Shown one piece after another: positions 6,488-13,183 of a DNA stretch of 15,548 nucleotides (within the stretch, counting starts at the first letter, position 1; each line of letters begins with the position of its first letter). The position numbers were made by a program, and so were the translations under genes. Location: contig JAPOXB010000169.1 in NCBI GenBank assembly GCA_026707335.1, positions 1 through 15,548 on the forward strand, in the 5' to 3' direction. The stretch comes from Chloroflexota bacterium. GTDB lineage: Bacteria > Chloroflexota > Dehalococcoidia > Bin125. Below the pieces are notes generated by a model. That model saw only the letters and a list, made by a program, of their open reading frames with translations. It had not been told where the DNA came from and searched no databases.

Positions 6488-6936
6488 CGCCGCCGGCCGT
6501 GGCCGGCCGCGACCGTCGGCGCCGACGCGGGCGCGTCGCTCACGTGCAACTGCCGTCCCATCGCCGCCAGAGCGGCGTCCATCTGATCGAGCCGCGAGCG
6601 GTGCTGGACGTCGAGGACGCGATCGACCTGGGGCATGTGCCAGCCCAGCCGGCGCGCCAGTTCCGCCTTGCCGATGCCCTGCTCGCGCATGCCCTGGTAC
6701 AGCATGACCTTGACGACGGTCAGCGTGGGCAGGACGGCGCAGGGCTCGCCCCGCGAGGGCGGGGGAATGTCCTTGCGGTCGTGGATGCGCGCCGCGATGG
6801 CCTCCTGCAGTGCGTCGCCGGCGCGGGCGAGCGCCTCCTCCCGGTCGTCGCCGAAGGTGGTCAGCTCCGGGAAGTCGGGGCAGGTGGCCAACACCGAGCC
6901 GTCGTCGTCTTGGAGCACGATCGGGTATGCGAGCAT
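6484..6936 (-). CDS. hicB: HicB antitoxin with C-terminal helix-turn-helix (E. coli-type), apparently without its toxin
   Basis: A 150-residue HicB of the longer E. coli type. The N-terminal half is the degraded RNase-H-like toxin-binding fold: YPIVLQDDDGSVLATCPDFPE at about 4-24 and EALARAGDALQEAIAARIHDR, then IPPPSRG at 57-63. The C-terminal half is an XRE-like DNA-binding domain, GIGKAELARRLGWHMPQVDRVL at about 87-108, which represses the operon in known cases. A Ala/Arg-rich tail follows. The ATG at 6936 has no good Shine-Dalgarno site; instead it overlaps an upstream in-frame TGA as TGATG, the coupling normally seen between hicA and hicB. The cognate toxin gene appears to be lost (see the stub at 6936-7004). 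Identification is secure; whether it still acts as a regulator is unknown. Confidence 0.85.
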   Translation of the reverse strand: MLAYPIVLQDDDGSVLATCPDFPELTTFGDDREEALARAGDALQEAIAARIHDRKDIPPPSRGEPCAVLPTLTVVKVMLYQGMREQGIGKAELARRLGWHMPQVDRVLDVQHRSRLDQMDAALAAMGRQLHVSDAPASAPTVAAGHGRRR

Positions 6937-7004
6937 CAGTCCAACCCCAAGTCCTTCTTGATCTTGGCGACGAGTCCCCGTGAAGACAACGTTTGTGTTG
7001 CGTG
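6936..7004 (-). pseudogene. possible C-terminal stub of a lost hicA toxin gene
   Basis: The minus-strand frame ending in the TGA that overlaps the hicB start reads RGLVAKIKKDLGLD just before the stop. This resembles the C-terminus of E. coli-type HicA (RKAILKQLGLS). Its position, its order (toxin before antitoxin) and the TGATG coupling are exactly those of hicA in that family. Upstream of about 20 codons the frame shows no clear HicA features: no convincing GS(N/H)H catalytic motif, and unlike residues. The match is short, so this is a suggestion rather than a firm call. Confidence 0.4.
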
Positions 7005-7030
7005 CCAACCGCTCCCCCGGACGCCGCGGT

Positions 7031-7046
7031 GTGGCTGGGAAGCCAC
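7031..7046. promoter_or_regulatory. inverted repeat upstream of hicBA
   Basis: GTGGCT (7031-7036) and AGCCAC (7041-7046) are perfect 6-bp arms around GGGA, in the gap between the two divergent hic modules. A weak -10-like TACACT follows at 7056-7061, about 60 bp before the plus-strand hicB ATG. It could be an operator for one of the HicB proteins, but a fortuitous repeat in GC-rich DNA cannot be excluded. Confidence 0.35.
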
Positions 7047-7119
7047 GCATGCACGTACACTCCAGGCGTCTAGGAACCTGCGATCGCGTCCCCCATGCGC
7101 GACGGGAAGGCGGCAGCCA

Positions 7120-7326
7120 ATGACGCAAATGTTCACTGCGATCGTATGGAAGGAAGACGACTGGTACGTCGCCCAGGCGCTGGAGGTCGACGTTGCCAGC
7201 CAGGGCGAATCCGTCGACCGCGCGCTGGCGAACCTGCGCGAGGCGATCGAGCTCTACTCCGCGCCACCCGTCGCCACCTTCGCTCCCGAGGTCCATCGGC
7301 TCGAGGTCGAGGTTGCCGCCGGTTAG
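7120..7326 (+). CDS. hicB: HicB antitoxin, short form
   Basis: A 68-residue HicB-like antitoxin of the short type without a DNA-binding domain. FTAIVWKEDDWYVAQALEVDVASQGESVD at about 5-33, followed by RALANLREAIELY, is the classic HicB core; it inhibits its toxin by blocking the active site. It is a different subfamily from the HicB at 6484-6936, so the two arose separately rather than by local duplication. The ATG at 7120 is taken with AAGG 9 nt upstream; a second in-frame ATG at 7129 is possible. The gene precedes and overlaps its toxin by 14 bp, the order usual for this subfamily. How it is regulated is unclear because no HTH is present. Confidence 0.85.
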   Translation: MTQMFTAIVWKEDDWYVAQALEVDVASQGESVDRALANLREAIELYSAPPVATFAPEVHRLEVEVAAG

Positions 7327-7537
7327 ACCCCTCCCCTGGCGCGAAATCGTCCGCAAACTCAACGCGGCGGGCTTCGTAGAGGTCGACCAACGGGGCAGCC
7401 ACATCAAACTCGCCCGTGAGACGGCCGCCGGCCGCCGCGTGACGGTCGTACCGCGTCACCGCGAGGTCGGCGTGGGCTTGCTGCGCGCCATCATCCGCCA
7501 GGCCGGCTTGACGCGCGATGAGTTCCAACGGCTGTAG
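7313..7537 (+). CDS. hicA: HicA toxin (mRNA interferase)
   Basis: A 74-residue HicA with the double-stranded-RNA-binding-like fold. WREIVRKLNAAGFVEVDQRGSHIKL at about 9-33 holds the GSH motif with the catalytic His at residue 30; VTVVPRHREVGVGLLRAIIRQAGL completes the domain. HicA cleaves mRNA independently of the ribosome and stops translation until HicB binds it. No ATG or GTG is available: the TTG at 7313 has GAGG 6 nt upstream and overlaps the hicB stop, consistent with translational coupling. The catalytic residues are intact, so the module looks functional. Its stop is 9 bp from the stop of the converging YCII gene. Confidence 0.85.
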   Translation: MPPVRPLPWREIVRKLNAAGFVEVDQRGSHIKLARETAAGRRVTVVPRHREVGVGLLRAIIRQAGLTRDEFQRL

Positions 7538-7546
7538 CCCGCGCCA

Positions 7547-7975
7547 TCAGCCCTCGTCGGCGGAGAGGTCCTCCCGCAGGCAGGCCTCCTGCCCGGCGAC
7601 CTCCGGCGGCATCGCGTCGCCGAAGTCGGCCGCCTCGTACAGGGGGCGGATCTCGACCTCGCTGGGGCCGGGCATGGGGTTGGGGCAGCGCTTCAGCCAC
7701 TCGACCGCGTGGGCCAGGTCGCGGACCTCCCACAGCCAGAAGCCGGCCACCAACTCGCTGGTCGCCGCGAAGGGCCCCTCGGCGACGGTGCGGCCGGCGC
7801 CGTCGAATGCGACGCGCACGCCCTCCGACGACGGCTTGAGGCCCTCGCCCGCGAGCAGGATGCCGGCCTCGTGGAGTTCCGCGTTGTAGCGCCCCATCGC
7901 CTCAATGAGGCCGTCCGGGGGCATGACGCCCGCCTCGCTGTCGGCGGTGGCCTTGACCAGGACCATGACGCGCAT
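7547..7975 (-). CDS. YCII-related (DGPF) domain protein
   Basis: A 142-residue YCII-domain protein: RVMVLVKATADSEAG at the N-terminus, a helix around IEAMGRYNAELHEAGIL, the strand LLAGEGLKPSSEGVRVAF, then EGPFA at 67-71 (the family's DGPF motif with Asp replaced by Glu), GFWLWEVRDLAHAVEWLKRCP and VEIRPLYE. In many genomes such proteins are linked to ECF sigma factors, but none is in the window. The biochemical role is not established. The ATG at 7975 is chosen over an adjacent GTG because AAGGAG lies 7 nt upstream. It follows the DUF1330 gene by 55 bp on the same strand, so a two-gene operon is likely. The acidic tail after residue 113 is longer than the core domain needs. Confidence 0.82.
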   Translation of the reverse strand: MRVMVLVKATADSEAGVMPPDGLIEAMGRYNAELHEAGILLAGEGLKPSSEGVRVAFDGAGRTVAEGPFAATSELVAGFWLWEVRDLAHAVEWLKRCPNPMPGPSEVEIRPLYEAADFGDAMPPEVAGQEACLREDLSADEG

Positions 7976-8030
7976 CACTGATCTCCTTCGCCTTCGCGGC
8001 GCCAGCGAACGTCGGCCGCGGCTCGCGCGC

Positions 8031-8318
8031 CTAGACGCCGTCGACGATCATCGTGCGGGCGTTCATGCAGCGCTCGCGCAGATCCTGCAGCGCGGCGTAC
8101 TCGGGCGAGTTGACGAAGCCCTGGGCCCGCTCGAAGCTCTCGAACTCCATGATGACGATGCGGTGCGGCGCCCAATCGCCGTCCATCACTTCGGTGGCCC
8201 CGCCGCGCACGAGGAAGCGGCCGCCGTGCGCCTCCATCGCCTCCACGATCTTGACGGCGAACTCGGCGAACACGTCCTGGTCGAAGACGTCCGTATCGAT
8301 GAGCATGTATCCAGCCAT
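8031..8318 (-). CDS. DUF1330 domain protein
   Basis: A 95-residue dimeric alpha/beta-barrel (ferredoxin-like) protein of the DUF1330 family. The pattern is complete: AGYMLIDTDVFDQDVFAEF at 2-20, GGRFLVRGGATEVMDGDW at 32-49, PHRIVIMEFESFERAQGFVNSPEY at 51-74 and a closing RTMIVDG. Members are small cytoplasmic proteins without a settled function. The ATG at 8318 has GAGAGG 6 nt upstream. It is first in a probable operon with the YCII gene; both proteins share the same general fold class, and no sigma factor or regulator accompanies them. Confidence 0.85.
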   Translation of the reverse strand: MAGYMLIDTDVFDQDVFAEFAVKIVEAMEAHGGRFLVRGGATEVMDGDWAPHRIVIMEFESFERAQGFVNSPEYAALQDLRERCMNARTMIVDGV

Positions 8319-8428
8319 GCGAATCCTCTCTCTCCCGCGTCGCCGCACGACTCCCGCGCGGCCGTTGTCTATCCGTGTTGCCAACCCTGCGATCCCCATC
8401 AGCTGTTCGCTACGCACCTCTCTCCGCG

Positions 8429-8447
8429 GCGGGGGCGCGACCCCCGC
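8429..8447 (-). terminator. GC-rich hairpin after the permease gene
   Basis: GCGGGGG (8429-8435) and CCCCCGC (8441-8447) make a perfect 7-bp stem with a 5-nt loop, 37 bp past the stop of the minus-strand permease and before the DUF1330 gene. No U tract follows in the minus direction. Termination is inferred from stem strength and position. Confidence 0.45.
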
Positions 8448-8484
8448 TCTGCCGTTTCGCGTCTCGGTCGTCCAGGCGGCGCGG

Positions 8485-10221
8485 TCATTGGCGTGACCCC
8501 TCGACCTCCACGGTGACGATGTCGATGCCGTAGTACTTGCGGTGCCGCACCGATGCAGCGTAGTGGCGCAGCAGCCGGAAGGAGATCTCGCCGACGTCCG
8601 GCGCCGCGGCCTGCTCGCTCATGTAGGCGATGCGGTCCTCGATGTTCTCCTCCGAGAACACGGCCAGGAACTCCATCTCGACGACCCCGGCGCCGGGCCG
8701 CGCGATGACGACGAGGCGGGGCGGCGTGTCGCCCTCGTGGTCGTCGCGCAGGTTGAGCATCGTCGAGAGCGTCTCCTCGCCGGCCGCGCAGAGTTGATCG
8801 ATCGAGGCGGCGTCCCATCGCATCCCGTCGCCGAGCGTGCGCAGGAACGCCTCCACGCCGGGGAAGGCGGCGGCGTCCAACTCCGTCTCCAGGCGGCGGG
8901 AGCGGGGCCCGGCCAGATCGAGCACCAGCGTCATCACGACCGCGGCCAGCACGCCGACCACGATGCTGTTCCCGAGCGCCACGCCCCAAGGCCCGCCGAT
9001 GACGTCGGCGAGGACGTTGTGGCTCTGCAGCCCGATCGCGAGGGCGAGGGAGACGCCCACGATGAAAGCCCGCTTCTGATTGAGCCCGTCGCGCAGGACG
9101 GTGCGCATGCCCTCGACGAAGAGCAGCCCCATGACGATCAGCAAGAGCGCGCCGGTCACCGGCGGGGGCACCGTGAGCAGCAGGCCGACCACCTTGGGCA
9201 GCAGGGCCAGGACGATGACCATGATCCCGGCGGTCAGCCCGACGGTCCGCGCGGCGACGCCGGTGAAGCTGATGAGCGCGATCGACGTGGGCAGGTAGAT
9301 CAGGGTGGGCAGGACGCCCACGATCCCCGACAGCAGCGTCGCGAAGCCGTTGGCGTTGAGCGTCCCCTGGACGGCGCGGAAGTCGATCGTGCGCGGGCGG
9401 CGCTGCGAGGCCTGCTGGATCACGGAGCCCTCGTTGCTGGCCCGGACGGCGACCACCGCGCTGACGACGAGGAAGACGAGCAGCAGCGCCCAGAAATCCT
9501 CCGACAGCGGCGACGCGAAGCCGGGCCAGCCCGCAACCTCGGGGAAGTCGAACCAGGGCGCGTCGAGGGCGCGCTGGACGTCGTAGACGCCGAGCAGCAC
9601 GGCGACCACGCAGCCGGCGACGATGGCGATCGGGATGGCCCACAGGCGGAACAGCCCCGAGCCGCGCAGCATGAGCAGCGCCGCGACGGCCAGCGTCGCG
9701 GCCCCCACGGCCGTCCCCGCGCCCGGGGACGCGCCGGCCGGCACGTCGTCGAGCCGGGCGGTGGCGAGGGGGATGGCGGTGACGGCGATCATCATGAACG
9801 CCACCCCGGCCACGACGGGGGTGATGATGCGGCGCAACTGCGCGAGCCAGGCGGCCGTCGCGAACTGCACCAGGGAGCTCGCGACCACGAGGCTCGACAT
9901 GAGCGCCAGCCCGCCCGCCTCGGCGGCGAGCACGGCGACGGCCAGGAACTGGACGCTGGGGCCCGTCAGGAGGATGTAGCCGGGGCCCATCCGTCCGATC
10001 CGGTTGGCCTGCAACGCCGTCGTGATGCCGCTCACCACCAGCGCGGCGAATAGCGCCCAGAACAGGTAACCGCCGTCGTCGTCCAGCCCGCCCGCGAAGA
10101 TGGTCAGGACCATGATCGTGTTGGAGATGATCAACACCGTCGCCTGGACCGACACCACGAGCGTGACGGGGAGCGGAGCGCGCTCGTCCGGCTCGTAACG
10201 GATGTGGTCGTTGGCGAGCAT
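8485..10221 (-). CDS. NCS2-family nucleobase permease with a soluble GHKL/RsbW-like tail
   Basis: A 578-residue protein. Residues 17-437 form about 12-14 membrane segments with the layout of uracil/xanthine (NCS2) permeases: an early helix, then GPGYILLTGPSVQFLAV (79-95, the TM3 turn), and a conserved run from about 286 (GTLNANGFATLLSG, then a long helix and GVAARTVG). Normal family landmarks are altered: the TM1 Gln-His motif reads VQATV, and the ESIGD and ENIGxIxxT segments read ASNEGSVIQQ and TSIALISFTG, so the substrate may not be a standard purine or pyrimidine. The tail (about 440-578) contains IDQLCAAGEETLSTML and ISFRLLRHYAASVRHRKYYG, reminiscent of RsbW/GHKL ATPases but without the Asn and DxGxG ATP-binding boxes. 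The start is ATG 10221 with AAGGTGG upstream. The transporter class is fairly secure; the tail function is unknown. Confidence 0.75.
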   Translation of the reverse strand: MLANDHIRYEPDERAPLPVTLVVSVQATVLIISNTIMVLTIFAGGLDDDGGYLFWALFAALVVSGITTALQANRIGRMGPGYILLTGPSVQFLAVAVLAAEAGGLALMSSLVVASSLVQFATAAWLAQLRRIITPVVAGVAFMMIAVTAIPLATARLDDVPAGASPGAGTAVGAATLAVAALLMLRGSGLFRLWAIPIAIVAGCVVAVLLGVYDVQRALDAPWFDFPEVAGWPGFASPLSEDFWALLLVFLVVSAVVAVRASNEGSVIQQASQRRPRTIDFRAVQGTLNANGFATLLSGIVGVLPTLIYLPTSIALISFTGVAARTVGLTAGIMVIVLALLPKVVGLLLTVPPPVTGALLLIVMGLLFVEGMRTVLRDGLNQKRAFIVGVSLALAIGLQSHNVLADVIGGPWGVALGNSIVVGVLAAVVMTLVLDLAGPRSRRLETELDAAAFPGVEAFLRTLGDGMRWDAASIDQLCAAGEETLSTMLNLRDDHEGDTPPRLVVIARPGAGVVEMEFLAVFSEENIEDRIAYMSEQAAAPDVGEISFRLLRHYAASVRHRKYYGIDIVTVEVEGSRQ

Positions 10222-10256
10222 CGCCCCCACCTTGCGGTCCGGCCTGGGTCGGGCCG

Positions 10257-10285
10257 ATGCTAGTCGGGAGTGCACGCGCGGCCAA
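10257..10285 (-). promoter_or_regulatory. putative promoter of the permease gene
   Basis: On the minus strand TTGGCC (10285-10280) and TAGCAT (10262-10257) are 17 bp apart; each matches 4 of 6 consensus bases. Transcription from about 10250 would give a leader of about 29 nt carrying the ribosome binding site of the gene starting at 10221. Confidence 0.45.
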
Positions 10286-10346
10286 GTTGGGGTGTGGCGC
10301 GGGGTCGCAGAACGCGACGGCTGGAAGGCGGGAGCAGGAGCAACCT

Positions 10347-10988
10347 ATGGAATTCGATGTCGAGGGTAACCTCGCCGCGGTCGAGCGGTCGGTGTCGGCG
10401 CGGGAGCGGGACGGCCGTCCCGCCCGCGTGGTCGGACTCGCGCGCAGGTACGCGACGACGCCCGCGGAACTGTGGGACGCCGCGACGACCGCCGACCGCA
10501 TCCCGCGCTGGTTTTCGCCGGTCGACGGAGAGCTGGCGCTCGGCGGCCGCTACCAACTGCAGGGCAACGCCGGCGGCCTGGTCACGGCCTGCGAGCCCCG
10601 GTCCCACTTGGCCCTCACGTGGGAGTTCGGCGGCGATCTCAGCTGGCTGGAGGCGTGGGTCCGCCACGACGGCCCCGATCGCGCGCGGCTGACGCTCACG
10701 CACACCTCGCTCGTCACGGAGCACTGGGAGCAGTACGGCGCGGGCGCGACGGGCGTCGGCTGGGAGTTGATCCTGCTGGGCCTGGAGATGCACCTGGCCG
10801 ACCCGGAGGCGCCGAAGCCCGACGAGGTCGCCTTCGTCACGTCGGCGGACGGCCGGGCGTTCATCGTCGGCAGCAGCGCCGCGTGGGCGGAGGCCGCGAT
10901 CGCGGCGGGGGAGGAGCCCGGCGCGGCGCGCGCCGCGGCCGCGCGCACGACCGCGTTCTACACCGGCGAGGCGGTCGAGCCGGGCTGA
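10347..10988 (+). CDS. SRPBCC/AHSA1-like (START-fold) protein with a C-terminal extension
   Basis: A 213-residue protein. The START-like core covers about 27-152: ARRYATTPAELWDAATTADRIPRWF (33-56) is the typical opening helix of activator-of-Hsp90-ATPase-like (AHSA1) proteins, followed by the GELALGGRYQL strand pair, LALTWEFGGD (88-97), the ARLTLTHT strand (113-120) and a long closing helix with GVGWELILLGLEMHL (137-150). The fold makes a hydrophobic ligand pocket; substrates of the bacterial members are mostly unknown. A roughly 60-residue Ala-rich helical extension (about 155-213) is not part of the core. The ATG at 10347 has AGGAG 6 nt upstream. It is divergent from the permease, 125 bp away, and precedes the Uma2 gene by 51 bp on the same strand. 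Confidence 0.82.
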   Translation: MEFDVEGNLAAVERSVSARERDGRPARVVGLARRYATTPAELWDAATTADRIPRWFSPVDGELALGGRYQLQGNAGGLVTACEPRSHLALTWEFGGDLSWLEAWVRHDGPDRARLTLTHTSLVTEHWEQYGAGATGVGWELILLGLEMHLADPEAPKPDEVAFVTSADGRAFIVGSSAAWAEAAIAAGEEPGAARAAAARTTAFYTGEAVEPG

Positions 10989-11015
10989 CGCCCTACGGGC
11001 GGAACGCGATAGAAT
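10985..11015 (+). promoter_or_regulatory. putative promoter of the Uma2 gene
   Basis: TAGAAT (11010-11015) matches 5 of 6 bases of the -10 consensus, and CTGACG (10985-10990) gives a -35 with a 19-bp spacer. It overlaps the end of the preceding gene. Transcription would start near 11022, just before the ribosome binding site AGGGGAG at 11024-11030. The spacer is long, so this is tentative. Confidence 0.38.
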
Positions 11016-11039
11016 GTCCGCATAGGGGAGCGATCCGAC

Positions 11040-11597
11040 ATGGCGACGACCGAGGCCAAGCTAGTCACCGCCGAGGACCTGCTCCGCCTCGACAGTCGCG
11101 GCATACATGGCGAACTGATCCGGGGCGTGTTCTACGAGAAAACGCCACCGGGAGGCGAGCGGGGCCTGCCCGTCGTGCAGCTCGGCGACGCCCTCGTCAA
11201 CTTCGTCGAGCCCCGCCGGCTGGGAACGCTCGTCGGCTTCGACTCAGTCATCTGGCTGGAACGGCCTCCCGACAAGATCCGCGTGCCCTACATGGCCTTC
11301 ACGTCGGTGGAGCGGCTGCCGCTGGGCGAGGAAGTCCCGGCCTATGCCGAGCTCGTCCCCGATCTGGTGGTCGAGATCGCCTCCCCCAGCGACAGCCGTT
11401 CTCAGATCCACGACAAGGCGCGCATGTGGCTGAGCCACGGCGTGCGCATCGTCTGGGTCGTGCACCCGGATACGCGCACGGTCGACGTCCACCGGGGCGA
11501 CCGCGACGCCGCCACGCTCGGCGAGAACGACGCGCTCGACGGCATGGACGTCCTGCCCGGCTTCACCTGCCCGGTGAAGGCCGTCTTCGGGGGGTAG
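11040..11597 (+). CDS. Uma2-family (DUF820) PD-(D/E)XK-fold protein with an altered catalytic position
   Basis: A 185-residue Uma2-like protein, a family with the restriction-endonuclease fold that is expanded in Cyanobacteria and Chloroflexota. The signature PDLVVEIASPSDSR is at 107-120, with Glu112 in the nuclease position, K126 in a downstream helix and the run MWLSHGVRIVWVVHPDTR at 129-146. In most members the strand before this region reads PD(V/L)A with a metal-binding Asp; here it reads VPYMAF, with Tyr84 at that place (codon TAC at 11289-11291, one base from GAC). The nuclease is therefore probably inactive or altered. The ATG is placed by AGGGGAG 9 nt upstream. The real substrates of Uma2 proteins are not known. 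Confidence 0.8.
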   Translation: MATTEAKLVTAEDLLRLDSRGIHGELIRGVFYEKTPPGGERGLPVVQLGDALVNFVEPRRLGTLVGFDSVIWLERPPDKIRVPYMAFTSVERLPLGEEVPAYAELVPDLVVEIASPSDSRSQIHDKARMWLSHGVRIVWVVHPDTRTVDVHRGDRDAATLGENDALDGMDVLPGFTCPVKAVFGG

Positions 11598-11631
11598 CCC
11601 CGCCCGATACTCGAGCACGCGATCCAGGCGA

Positions 11632-11661
11632 TAGCCAGCGGGGCGCGCCGTGGGATACGGT
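11632..11661 (+). promoter_or_regulatory. putative leaderless promoter of the gcv operon
   Basis: TAGCCA (11632-11637, 4 of 6 to the -35 consensus) and TACGGT (11656-11661, a TAnnnT -10) are 18 bp apart. The likely start of transcription, about 7 nt after the -10, falls on the ATG at 11668. This fits the absence of any Shine-Dalgarno site before gcvT. The boxes are weak and were found by looking for them, so confidence is modest. Confidence 0.36.
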
Positions 11662-11667
11662 CGCGGC

Positions 11668-12776
<1,109 letters not shown>

Positions 12777-12780
<4 letters not shown>

Positions 12781-13181
12781 CGACCGACCACGACACCCCC
12801 GACGACCTGCGCTACGCCGCGAGCCACGAGTGGCTGCGCCGCGACCCGGAGCAGCCCGGCGAGGCCACGATCGGCATCACCGACTACGCCCAGGACCAGC
12901 TCGGCGACGTGGTCTACGTCGCGCTCCCGGCCGTGGGCGAGGCGGTCGGCCCCGGCGCTGCCTGCGGCGAGATCGAGTCGGCCAAGACCGTGGCCGAGTT
13001 CTACGCGCCGGTCGGCGGGACGGTGATCGCCGCCAACGACGACCTCGAGGAGCACCCCGAGCTGGTCAACGAGTCGCCCTACGAGGACGGCTGGCTAATC
13101 CGCCTGCGCATCGCCGACGAGGCCGGGATCGACGACCTGCTCGACGCCGCCGCGTACCGGGCGCAGTTGCCGGAGAGTTAG
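12777..13181 (+). CDS. gcvH: lipoyl carrier H protein of the glycine cleavage system
   Basis: A 134-residue H protein that shuttles the aminomethyl group between the P, T and L proteins on a lipoyl-lysine. The barrel motifs are all present: YAASHEWLRRD at 13-23, TIGITDYAQDQLGDVVYVALP at 31-51, and the lipoylation site IESAKTVAEFYAPVGG with Lys70, followed by ELVNESPYEDGWLIRLRI. Length is normal (about 125-135). It overlaps gcvT by the ATGA tetranucleotide and has GGGAGG 5 nt before its ATG, inside the gcvT end. The gcvPA start follows after 2 bp, with its ribosome binding site inside the last codons of gcvH, so all four genes should be made in step. Confidence 0.96.
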
Positions 13182-13183
13182 CG

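Noticed and set aside
6937..7136. A full-length intact small protein on the minus strand ending at 6936 (66 codons)
   Set aside because: Only its last 14-20 residues look like HicA; the remainder is Arg/Cys/His-rich, lies across the hicBA control region and has no ribosome binding site.
8542..10053. Plus-strand open frame of 503 codons opposite the permease
   Set aside because: Gly/Asp/Arg/His-rich antisense product without domains, whereas the minus strand encodes regular membrane helices.
11598..11667. Glycine riboswitch before gcvT
   Set aside because: The gap is only 70 bp, far too short for a glycine aptamer plus expression platform, and shows no conserved aptamer bulges.
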